DNA of 64,000 bases from Myrmaecium sp. VS I D KN 1 (Eukaryota; Ascomycota; Dothideomycetes; Valsariales; Valsariaceae): assembly GCA_019775845.1 (NCBI GenBank), contig JADQAV010000024.1, forward strand, positions 62,001-126,000, in the 5' to 3' direction. Positions 42,906 to 53,700 of the stretch are shown here, in pieces; position 1 is the stretch's first letter; each line of letters opens with the position of its first letter. The notes under the pieces are model-generated. The model ran no database searches and was not told the DNA's origin. It saw only the letters and a program-made list of their open reading frames with translations. Position numbers and translations under genes: made by a program.

Positions 42906-45890
42906 CTACCCCAGCTCCCCCCCACCCCCCTCCCCATCCGCACTCCCATATCCCCCCACAGTTCCCTTCCCCAACCCCAACCCCAACCGATTCAACCCAA
43001 CCCCACTCCCGCGCTTCCGCGCCATCATGCCCCTCGTCCCAGAGATATCCAACTTCAACCCGAACCCCCGTCCCAATACCGTGCCCTTCCCCTCCGCCTT
43101 CGCACCCAGCTCACCTTTGCGTTTTCTGGGCTCGCCTTTCTTCGGAGGTGGCGGTGTATCGGCGGATGAAGGAGAAGGAGGTTGCGACGTCCCTCTTACC
43201 GACGGCCCGTGGAAAAGCAACTTATAGCGCTGTTCCGGGGAGCTGGGACCGGCGGCTGGGCGGCTTCCGGCGTCAGCCGCGACGCGCGACGTCGGAGGCG
43301 TCTTCGTCATGGCCAGGGGCGAGGTGGGGAAGTACGGGCCGGGGTAGCCGCTGTCGGGCGTGGCGGGGGCGGAGGGAAAGAGGTGATGGGTGCGGGGCGG
43401 CCGACCGGCGGCGGCGAGGCTGCTGTTGCTGCTGGTCGTCGGGCCGGCGGGGGAGGGAGGGGAGAGCGGTGAGGAAGGGCTGGGGGGCGAGAGGGTGGAG
43501 TCGGCGCCGTCTTCGAGGGCGGTGTGTTCGTCCGTCGAGCTGATGGCGGAGTGGTCGGCGGGTGGGAGGGGTGAGGGGGCGAAGGCGGAAGGGAGGTCGG
43601 ACGGGCGGGCGGGGACTTCGATGGGGGAGGGGGGGTCGCGGCAGATGGATTTGGTGATGCGGGGGGTGCGGAGGCCGGTGGGGGTTGCGGAGGCGGAGGA
43701 GGAGTAGGTGAGTAAGGCGCCGCGACTGCGTTTTGAGATGGACGGGTGACGGACGTGGTGGAGCGGAGCGTGGAAATGGGGGTGTTTGATGGTGAGGTTC
43801 TTGCCGGAGGATGTAGGCCGGCTTTCGGTGTCGACCACGCCTTCGTGAGAAGCGCGGCTGGAGGTGCGGCGGAGGCGGTACCGCTCGGTGCCTTCGGATA
43901 GAGGACGTCCGTAGATGTTCAGGCGCAAGTCCACCTGACTCGGACTGAACACGACGCGAGCACGGAGTTGCTGGACCGCATCATCCAGTGCCAATTCGAT
44001 GGCGCAGTGATTCTGTATCCGGCTCATCTTCGGCCATGTCGCCTTCTCCCCGGCTAACATGGCCTGCAGCATGAACTCGGACGTGGGATTGCTCAGGATC
44101 TTCGGGAAGTGAGTGTAGGATATCTCCGGGAAGATGGTGATGTCGCCGGAATACCGCTGACTGAGTACCGAACGACATTTTGTGAAGTAGTTGGGGAAGA
44201 TGCCCATCTCAGCGAGCACGTGCATCCGATGGAGCGCTTCCCCCTTGGCCAGATTGGCCATACTGTGCAGCCAACCGGGTCCGGCGGCCACGGCCGACGT
44301 GGAGCGCTCAGCCTCAGAGGCGATGGTATCCTCTTCCTTGGCGAGGAAAGGGACGACATGGGGATTGACTTGCGAAACGATGAAGTGGTTGACGTTGAAC
44401 ATCTCGGCGAGGCGAGTCATGGGGAGATCATTGTCGACGGAGCCGTCGATCCACTGCTGCGACGACGGGTTCCATGGGACCTCCTTGCCGGTCCGCGGGT
44501 CTTTGGCCCGCAGAGAAGCGGCTGAGAAGACGAATGGAACGGAACAGGATGCCGCCCTATGAGCGGGTTAGCATGACTGGTTCGGTATGACATAACAGGG
44601 TCCAGACGTAGTCAGTCCGGCACGCGGACCGGCCAGACGAGGCCCCGCTGAACGAAAGGAACTGAAGCGAGGGGGAGCACTTACACCGCGGACCAGATCA
44701 TGACATTGGGAGCTGTGATGTAGTTGAGCAGTCGCGGCAGTTCGTACAGGCTCGCGCTGGAGACGGTGATGTTCAGGATGCGCCGGGTGCGGTTGTAGCC
44801 CTCCTGGAAGGTCATGTCGCCCAGGTAGCCCCGCATGACCCGGATCAGATGGGAGATGTCGAAGATCACACCGTGCTTGAGGAAGCGCGCCGCCTTTCTG
44901 AAGATGCCTTCATCCTCCCCTGCCCTTTCGAAGACGTCAAGGTCGCCGTAGCAAAACTCCTCTAGGACATGGGGTATCTCCAGGTCCGTTCGGGTGCAGA
45001 GGACGGCGCAGACGATGCTGCCGGCCGAGGAGCCCGAGATGATTCGTGGTAGCAGTCGGTGTTGCCAAAGCGTCTTGATAACTCCAATGTGATTCATGCC
45101 GAACGTCCCTCCTCCCGAGAGCAGCAGCGCACTCCTCCCAAACGCTTGCCGTGTCGCCAACAGCTGTTCCAACAGCTCGCGCGAATCGCACGTCTGCGAT
45201 CGCTTGGCCGAGACTTCGAGCAACGCAGCGATCGTCTTTTGTGCCGAGTCAATGTACTCTTCAATCAACGCCTTGGTGCCAATGTGAGAGTGCTTGTACA
45301 GTCGCAGGTCGCCCATGCCGCCCAGACCGCGGGTCAGGGAGGTTCGGATGAGGAAGAGCATGCGGTTGACGTCGCAATTGAGACGAGCCTCGTCCAGTTG
45401 CCTCAGATGGGCTTCGACCAGGGCGACGTCGTACTCCGCGCATTCCCTTTCATGTTTCCACGTCTCGTTCCCTTCGATGCGATCGAGTTCCGCAGCGGCA
45501 GCCCGCCATTCGTCATAGCTGGTGGCCTTAACGCAGGTGTCAGTTAGTCCGCATTGCAATCGCATGACGAAACCATTCACAGACACGTACGTTCTTCAAT
45601 TGTAAATGTAACATCTGCCTCCGAGCTTCCTCCTGATACGCCTGATCGACATCGAAGCTCGCCTCCTCCGTTCCCCCGACGAGCGACGAGAGATTGTAAT
45701 TCCGTATGGCATCCTGCAAAGCCCCGGCCGGATCCCTGGCCAGCCTGAACAGCGGCCGCAGCACACCACCCCCGCGGCTCGGCTGGGCCGCTACGTTCCT
45801 CTTCTTCGGGTTCCCAGCATGGTGGTGGGCCTGCTCGGCGAGGTGCAGGTTCGCGGCGCCGGGCAGGACAGTGTCGCGCAGGATATGCAT
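42906..45890 (-). CDS. Patatin-domain triacylglycerol lipase (Tgl4/Tgl5 type)
   Basis: Lipid-droplet lipase/acyltransferase of the yeast Tgl3/4/5 group. Three exons on the minus strand, 45890-45591, 45526-44685 and 44556-42906, encode 930 residues. The N-terminal domain has GGTEEASFDVDQAYQEEARR and YDEWRAAAAELDRIEGN, both typical of the family. The patatin core carries the oxyanion loop SGGGTFGMNHIGV (about residues 237-250), the nucleophile elbow GSSAGS (Ser about 267) and the dyad Asp in QWIDGSVDNDLP (about residue 418). DVNRMLFLIRTSLTRGLGGM and FIVSQVNPHVVPFL are further landmarks. Residues from about 620 are Ser/Pro-rich and disordered, ending in a basic Gly/Leu-rich tail. The start ATG at 45890 is the first in this frame after a stop, but an extra 5' exon cannot be excluded since homologues may have a few residues more. 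Confidence 0.9.
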
Positions 45891-47682
45891 GTAGATGTTG
45901 AAGCCATGCGCCAACGGATGTTAAAAAGGTCGGGATAAGCCGTACTCCAGTCCGGGGGGGAGTAGTCGTTCGTTCGGTGGGAGGAGGAAGGGAATAATTC
46001 CGTCGCACTTCTGTCTCTCTCTCCCTATGTAGGAAAGGTCGTGTGCGCTTAATAGGACATGAAACGAAGACGGGAAGGAGGAGAGGAAAATGAGAGTAAA
46101 GTGGGGTTAGAGCTGATTTTCCCCGTGGGGTAACAAGAGTGTGATCACTCCGGGAAAAAAAGATGGGGGTCGGGGGAAAAAGGTGTGCGCGTGAACGTTT
46201 CTTTTCCCACGGATTGCGGAGAGAGTGAGTCGCTTCTTCCCCCCAAAACAGGTGTGGGTAGGTTGGACCTGCAAGGCAGGGCAGGGGAGGGGGGGGCCAG
46301 GGGGGCGCGCGGAAGGTGGAGGGGGGGCGGCTTTGTTCGGTGGGAATATGCGGATCTGCTGCGCGTGCGCTTGCTTGCACCCTTGGCCTTGGGATGGAGG
46401 GCTGGAGGGCTGGAAAGGCTTGCGCTAGGTATGACACCGACGATGACGATGACGGCAGCAGTTTTACCTCTAAAATAAAGTAGGGAGTAATGATCTCAGC
46501 AAGAACTTTCGAAACCAATCAGGCCCTTCCGGAAACAAACCGAGTTCACACCTTCAAGTTTCTTTTTCTCGCTTGCCGAACGAGGCGATGTGGAAATAAC
46601 AGAGAAATACCCAAGAGCATCTGGGTTACCGGACTTCACCAGCTGGTATACCTACACAGTAGCTACGACTTCAACAGCATCGCATCCTCTCCCCTTATAT
46701 ACCCAGCTCCCTCCCCTATCCCCTGGCAGCGACAGCCAACAACCCCTCGTCGCAAGATACAGATAGTACCTACTACCTAGTCACACACAGCCCCGTATCC
46801 ACTTTCGCAAATCCCATCCACGATAGGTACCGACAGATGTTCATCCGTCGTCAGGAACCGACGTCGATAGGCATGGGGCACGTACATACAGGAGCAAGGC
46901 ACGGCTGCCACGTTGCTCCTCTCCCCCGACTTATCTTCGTGCTTTTCGTCCCAACCAGCACGACTCGAGCAATCTTGCCGAGCTGCCAGGGGGAAAGGAA
47001 GGGTGGTGGTTGTTGAACCGCTCGCTGCGCTTGCCTTGACGCTTCCGATGGGTTCGTACTCCATAGGTTGACATGTGAAAAGGGGATGGTGGTGAGTATG
47101 CAAGGCCCAGGGCCTCCCAACCCCTGTCAGAAGAAAAGAAGGAAAATAGCAGAAGGAGCAGGAGAGAAAAAAAGCGAGAAGAAAAGCCATCTGAAGATTA
47201 AACTCTCAAACAACAGCTGCCCTCCCTCCCTCCCTCCCTCCCTTCCTCCCTCTCGTGCTTGTGACCTATCCCACCATCTCGAAAACACCTCATCGTATCC
47301 CATCGTTAGCTGGCTCGGATGAGTGAGACATGCTCAGCTAACGACGAGTCATCCGCCCCCCCCTTCCCTTCTGTAAAGCCTGTGATCTCTCTTTATATCT
47401 AGGAGGCACAAAAGTGAAGTAACTCATCGAATCTCCGCGGACACCGTGAAACGAGAGGCTCTCGATGCAAGGCCATATTTACATTTTCGCGAGCAAGCAT
47501 GTGAATGAGCCACACTCCCACGCCATGCTATATCTCACCCATAGGTTCCTAGAAGGATTAGATAGGAAAGAAAGAATAAAGAAAAGACTTAATTAAATAC
47601 TTACTATAACTATAAAAAAGAGGGCGACGTCTTGGACACTAAAAAAGTAAAAAAAGAAAACCAACGTGCCCGTTGTTCTCCG
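45891..47682. other. 1.8-kb intergenic region, lipase promoter to tRNA
   Basis: Promoter side of the lipase gene, C/T- and G-rich tracts, and no supported gene. The minus frame at 46777-47190 is low-complexity. A 10-bp inverted repeat lies at 47303-47344 and a CCCT tetranucleotide run at about 47220-47245. Confidence 0.55.
47303..47344. repeat. Perfect 10-bp inverted repeat, 22-bp spacer
   Basis: TCGTTAGCTG at 47303-47312 and its reverse complement CAGCTAACGA at 47335-47344. It could form a hairpin or be a paired protein site; no gene is adjacent within 300 bp. Confidence 0.7.
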
Positions 47683-47755
47683 TACGAGAGGGGAGGATCG
47701 AACTCCCGACCTTCTGTGTGTAAGACAGACGTGCTAACCACTGCACCACTCTCGC
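47683..47755 (-). tRNA. tRNA-Val (anticodon UAC)
   Basis: A complete 73-nt cloverleaf reads on the minus strand. The acceptor stem is GCGAGAG with CTCTCGT (one G-U pair), then TG. The D arm is GTGC-AGTGGTTA-GCAC. The anticodon arm is TCTGT-CTTACAC-ACAGA with anticodon TAC (47720-47722), which reads GUA valine codons. The variable loop is AGGTC, the T arm GGGAG-TTCGATC-CTCCC and the discriminator base A. There is no intron. A run of T follows on the minus strand about 20 bases downstream (47657-47660 and beyond) as a Pol III terminator. The D and T arms provide the internal A and B box promoter. Confidence 0.95.
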
Positions 47756-48486
47756 TTCGACTCTGCGCCATCCGGATGGTGGGAAAAGGCATTAAGCTAC
47801 AAGAAACCCGAGATTTTGCAGGGTATATAAAGTGAAGATAGAGCTTCGTGCGATGGACTTGTGATACTCAGGACGACTTCCATGATGGAAGTGTGAACTG
47901 ATGCACTGATTAACGTATTCCTGCAGTAATAGGGATACTTAAATTGAAAAGGCATTTCCAGCTCCGCCGAAATCGCAGGGAAAAACTCCGTTGCGTTCCC
48001 TGGCCGTTCATACCCTTCCACCATTCCGCGCAGCCCAACGAATCCTCATCACATAAAATAAACCCACACTCTCTCGTCTGCCTACCGTGAACATCCTCCA
48101 TCAATCAATCCCTCATCCTCCCTTCCTCTATCTCGAATTCCACATCCCGTCACACATGGAGGGGGGACTAAATGATCACGATATGCCGCCGAGAAAACTC
48201 AGATGTGAAAGAAAGGAAGGCAAGAATTCAAAAGCGTGTCGTTATCATTTCTCTTCTAGTCGTACCAAGTCATTTCGTAATCCTCATATCGCGTTCTCCG
48301 TCTGGTCCATGACGATTTCCCCCTCCCCATCGCGTTCCCGTTTTCGATGCCTCATTCCCGCTCGTGCGGACTCTTTCAGTCGCAAAACCATCAAAAAAAA
48401 GAAACCAGAGTCCTCTCCACAGCTGAGTTGTATTCCTCCAATGCCTAACCTTCCCCTCCCATTGCCCTGCTCTCCCGTTCCCCTCT
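47756..48486. other. Intergenic, tRNA to MARVEL gene 3' end
   Basis: Relatively AT-rich 5' flank of the tRNA and the 3' region of the MARVEL-protein gene. No gene is seen. Confidence 0.6.
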
Positions 48487-49191
48487 TCACACCCACGTCC
48501 TCCGGGAGCTGTGATGCGAGCGACGGGGCGAGGAGCCGTGGTAATAGTCGCGCGAGTGCGAGCGGCGCGACCCGTGGCGGGAGACGTGCGTGGTCTCGCG
48601 TTTGACGACGACGGTATCGTGATGGCGGTGATGGCGAGCGACGAGGAGGGCGAGGAGCTAACAATATTCCCAGCAAGGTCAGCAAGATCTGGAACACGAC
48701 TGCCGTTCGTTCAGCGCTCAGGGTCCACTCACGCAGGTGATAAAGAAGAAGATGCAATTCATAATGCCAAACGCCCAGCTCGCCTTGAGCATGGCGCAAT
48801 TCTTATCCACCTGCACCGCCCAATGGTTCGCGCCCAGGACGCCGAGGACGCCGAGGTCGACGTACTCGCGGCTGGCGACGAAGTGGGCGCAGCTGCGGTC
48901 GCCGATTCGGCGGAGCTCGTACACGGCGGCGATGAAGGCGCCGACGAAGCAGAGGTCGACGAAGGCGACGAACTTGGCGCTGTGCCGCGCGCGCGCGTAC
49001 AGCACCAGCGTGCCCAGCGCCCACGCCGCCCCCAGCACCGACACGATGAAGAGCGTGAGCACGCTCGGCGGCGTGAGCGCGTTCAGGTGCGTGTACGCGT
49101 CCACGAAGTAGGCCAGCATGCCGACGACCGGGATGAGCGTGATCAGCTCGAGCAGCCGCCAGAACCAGAAGGAGAGGCCGGAGATGGACAT
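48487..49191 (-). CDS. MARVEL-domain membrane protein
   Basis: Four-helix membrane protein of the MARVEL type, found in eisosome- and membrane-domain proteins. Two exons on the minus strand, 49191-48733 and 48657-48487, give 209 residues. Helices: FWRLLELITLIPVVGMLAYF, SVLTLFIVSVLGAAWALGTL, FVAFVDLCFVGAFIAAVYEL and a fourth, ASWAFGIMNCIFFFITCLLA, which spans the intron. The acceptor was chosen as TAG at 48658 because it alone gives a sensible cytoplasmic tail, VVVKRETTHVSRHGSRRSHS and onward, ending in HHSSRRTWV; His/Ser/Arg-rich tails of this kind are common in fungal MARVEL proteins. The loop between helices 3 and 4 contains two Cys. Exact role unknown. Confidence 0.82.
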
Positions 49192-50772
49192 CTTCAGGAC
49201 CTCTTAGTTTTTTTCCTCTCTTCTCTTTTCTTGCCCTTGTCCTTCGTGGTTCCGCTCTCAACTCTCTCTTCCTATGCCTCTTCCTGTCTCAATCGGCGCG
49301 GAGAGGATCGGACTCAGCGCAGGTCGGCCGCACACCAAGGTAATTTTCGACAGCGCAGCGAGGAGTAATCAATCGCTCTAGCAAGTAATGAGCGGAAAGG
49401 CTGGCAGAAGATTCTGGCGGCAGCGGTGCGGCGATGGGTGAGCCGAATGATCAGAGCTGAAGGAAGGAGGTGAAGAGGCTGGGCGGGGCTCTCTTTTCCC
49501 TTATATGCACGAACCGAGGCGGTCAAGAGCCGGTTACTTGTAAGGGCTTTACCGTATGTACTGATCTACTGTATCCTTGTAGGTAAAGCTTTGGAAAGGC
49601 GTGGCTGGCTGGCTCGCTCGCTCGGACAGCCTCCGGGGTTGTTGTCGTTGCTTGGACGTTTCCGCTGGCCCTGGCCCGTGGGGCTTGACGGGACAGGTCA
49701 GTGAGTTCAGCTGCCGCCGGAAGGCTGTGAGGTGAGGCGGACCGGGCGCTAGCGACTGGGGTTGGTCGCGACGGTAGGTATCTGTCTGGGTTGTATATAT
49801 ATCTAGGACCTTAGGATGGAAAGGCACGAGGGGAATAGAGCAGCAATATAGTTTTCAGGAAGGCAGAATAGAAGGGAAAAAGAAGAAGGGATGGAAAGAG
49901 GAAAGCAGGAAGAGGATGACGTGACGAGCGCGGACGGTCTTACTTACCTACCTGATGGGCTGCAGCGAACAACTGCACAAGAAACCGGGCAACAGGCAGG
50001 AAGGAGACAGGCAGAGGAGGAGGTGGTGGTGGTTGGGTTGCAAGCGAGCGAGGCTGGGACGAGGGGAGGGGAATGGCACGGACTCATCGGTGCGTGGAGC
50101 TGACAGGTCATCACCCGCCGCCATCCATCATCGAACAGCGCAAGGTACACGAGACAGTCGGAACAGTATCCGAAACGCTATTTAACGACCATTGACCTGT
50201 CACCCCGGAAAGCTTCACTTAAGTATCTCCCTTCAGATCTACCCACTCACCCACCCACCACAGAAGCCCTCGCCCTCCCGGAATACATGCCGACAAGCCC
50301 TTTCATTCCAAAGAAAGAACCAAAAAAGAGTAACAAGAGAACTCTCGAATAGAAATTCTCCTCTCAATCAATACCTACATACCATGTCAACTCCCAAAAA
50401 CTACGCCCAGGCAGAGAGTAATAGTACACTGACAAGCAGAACCATTACCTTTACTCGTCATGTCCTCCATCCTGCATTGGAGAGAGGAAGGTTTTGTCTC
50501 GTCATCATATTCGTCGTTACCATGACCAGAGTAAGAAGAAAAGGGGAAAAAAGAGAAAAAAAAAAAAAAAAAAAAAAAAAACGCTATGCATGAAGAACAC
50601 GACACCACACCGTTATGAACCACATCTATCAATGCGTCCATCCCCCTATCCGTTGGCCATGACGGACCGACCGGTGCTGTGTGCCGATCGAAAAGGTAGG
50701 ATGAGATGCCAAAATCAACAAGACGAAAGGTAAAAGAGCAAGACACCTCTTCTCCCCCTCCCCCAACCCCTA
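49192..50772. other. 1.6-kb intergenic region
   Basis: Promoter of the MARVEL gene on the left and 3' region of FAB1 on the right. It includes a 26-nt A run at 50556-50581. The frames here are short and unlike known proteins. Confidence 0.55.
50556..50581. repeat. A homopolymer, 26 nt
   Basis: An uninterrupted run of 26 A, preceded by A/G-rich sequence. It could be a retroposed poly(A) remnant, but no element body is seen next to it. Confidence 0.85.
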
Positions 50773-53700
50773 CTACGCGGCAGTCATTCCCTGCTCATCA
50801 GCAGGCGCCGCCTCCGGCTCTTCTTTTGCCGAGTGATCCGCCGCAGACGCGCCTTCGCCGGCACCGGAGGAGCGGCGCGCAGGAAAGTCCGAGGCTTGGG
50901 CGCCGGGACGGAACTGGTGCCAACAGTCGGGCGCCTGAAGGATGTATTTGGACATGGCGATCCGGAAGCGGCTCCGGTAGTCCTTGGGCGACGTGATCGT
51001 CGGCTTGTTCTTGCCGCGATCCTTGATCCATGTCTCGAGCTTCTTGTCCCAGGTATAGGTGCGGATACAGTCTGGGTTTGGCAGACGTTAGTAATGATAT
51101 TGATGACGGGCGAGATTGGTGAGGAATGGAAATGTAGCGATTGTGACTTACCGATGATGCCTACGATGATCTCCTTGTGGCGTTCATCGAAGCCGGCCAT
51201 CAGACTGTAATCCATCACGTTCTGCTTGGACAGAAACAAAGTGTCATTCCAGACACTAGCCTTAAGAAGCTTCTTGGTGTGCTCGCGGACGAAGATGGGC
51301 TTCTCGGAGTAGATGATGTCGACAAAGTTCTCGTCAAGCAAAACCTCGTCGCGCTCGCCGGTACTCTGGATCTTACGATTGCGCATCGATCCCTTCAGAT
51401 CGAACCGCCGATCAGGCTGGCGGTCGTAGAACAGGTTCTCCATCACCAGCATGAACGTGTCAAAGTCGGCTCCCCTCGACGTCTTGATCTGGATATGGAA
51501 GAGCCCAAACATTTTCGCGATGACGGACGGCAGATTCTTGAAGAGATTCTGGTGGGTGAACGCGAAATAGTTGGGCGCGAACTTGAAGAAAGCATTCACT
51601 TCAACAGTGGAGAGCGACTTTAAAATGAAACGGTCATCCAAGGTCCTCAAAAAGAGCGACTTGCTCTTGCCGCCTTTGGAGTCCCACTTCGCACATCGAG
51701 AAAGAGATTCGACGAACCGGTCGGCAACGCCACATTTCCGACGTAGGGCATCGAAGGATTCGGCGTAGAAAATCTTGCACTGAGCCTTGACCCCACGATT
51801 CGTAAAACCGTAGCGGATGTTCGAGTTCGCTTCAAGAAGCAAGTTGCGTTCTATCGAGGCCTCATCATCCAGTGGTGTGGACCCCAGGTCGCTACTGCCG
51901 GGCTGAGTTCTAAAACTTTGTAACTTGGCCAGATAGTCTGGGCTAGACAATGCCAAAGCGATGATAGAGCTGGGCTCGTCCTCACGAACGATGATGTCGG
52001 AGTCTTCCCAAACATGTTCCGTCTGCGCAAAAGGGTAGTCGAGTGGCGTCCATCCACTGGCTGAGCGTTCTGACCAGAAGCTTGTGAGCATCTTCATCAG
52101 AGAAGTCTTTTCGTGCTTCGGCAACTCTAGAGCAATGTCAAGATTCGACTCTATCGGAGATAAGCTCTGTGATTCTTCGAGGTTCCCCGGGGAGTCCATT
52201 TCCTCAGTCACCGTATGCTCGGTGTCGCTACTTTCACCGTCGGCATCCGAGGCGACGTCACCGATATCGCGCTTGTCTCCGTCGTGAGAGTGTTCGGAGT
52301 GTTTATCTTCCTCTTGTTGCTGCTGCTCCGCTGGAGACACAACCCCCATAGCGGACTCAGCGGAAGGATCAAAGATGCTGCTGTCTCCTGTCGTGCTTGC
52401 ATCCGTACTCGTCCGTGCCGGAGTGGCCAGGTGATCATCATCCAGCACGTCTCTCTCCTTGACAGCCTCGTGAACGTCACGGTACACCTCCACTATGGGT
52501 TTTGAGGACGCCAATGGATAAGCTCTTGCTTGGCGGCTTCTTTCGGCTCGCTGACGTCTTTCACGGAGCCTTTCTTTTTCAAATTCGCGGCTAAGTTGCT
52601 CAAAGTGTTTAGCAAGTGTCGAAACCCTCGTCTCGTAACGTTTTCTCGGGATTGTTTGAACAGATCTTGGAATCAGCGATGGAGTTCCGGCTTTCGCTCC
52701 TTTAGGTCCAAGACGGTCGGTAAGACGTTTTTCTATAGCTTTCGCCGATTCAGCAAGTCGGGAACTTGCATTGTCTGGTCTATTGGCATATGGTAACGGC
52801 ACAGCCGGGGAGATATTGGTAACGTCTCGCCGCGGGATATGATTAGGAGTGGAGTAAGTGCGACTGATCGACGGTTTGACGATTCCAGTCTCGCGCCGCC
52901 CCGCCTCGACAGGCTTAGGAATTCTTGACTTAGGGGGTCCTTCCCCTGGTGGTGGTGTCAGCGGAGGCCTGCTTTGGAGTAAGTCGACTGCTTCTGTAAC
53001 AGTCCTTTCCAAAGGTGCGGGCTTCACCAGAGGGGTTGTGAGCACCGAGCTGTCGTCTGGTGTGGGAGGCTCGGAAGCTTTCGAAACATCGGGCGTTGGT
53101 GGCACTTCCTTGACCAGCGGTAAATCCGGGAAGTTGGTTGGGATCGCCAGGTCAAGATGCCGGATTTCATCTCTTTCCAAAGCTTCCACGGAAGTCCGCA
53201 CTGCAGGCGCTTCATCAGGTAAGGGGCCGGCCTTGGGAGTGCTAGGTAAGTTTGTATCTGTGTCATCTAGTTGCTGACCTCGTTCCTCTTGAACAACGGA
53301 TGTCAACATATCTCGTGCTGCTTCCGGGGACATGTGCGAAGCAATCGGTGACAAGGCGACACCGTCACCTTCGTCAGGCGTCTTCTCATCCTCCGCCCGT
53401 GCCTCATCCATGCCCTCCTCCACGGAGGCTAGAGTAGTAGCTGAAGCATCGCGCTCCAAAAACAGCTTTTTCAACTGAAGCGCTGCTAGGCGGCGAATAT
53501 CCTTTTCGGAGGGAAAATATTGCTTCTCGAACTCGGCGAAAGTCTCGTCCCAGGCGATCGCTCTTTCCTGGAAAGCCCTGATGGCACGGTTGAAGGGGAT
53601 GATTTCGTAATATCTGGACGTCATGTACTTGTTCTGAAGCTTGCGTTTCAACCATTCATGTTCTTCGTTGACCCGCTTCAGGAGCCTGTCAACTTCGGCT

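Noticed and set aside
50556-50581. Poly(A) run as the tail of a retroposon
   Set aside because: No target-site duplication or element body was found next to it; simple slippage explains it.
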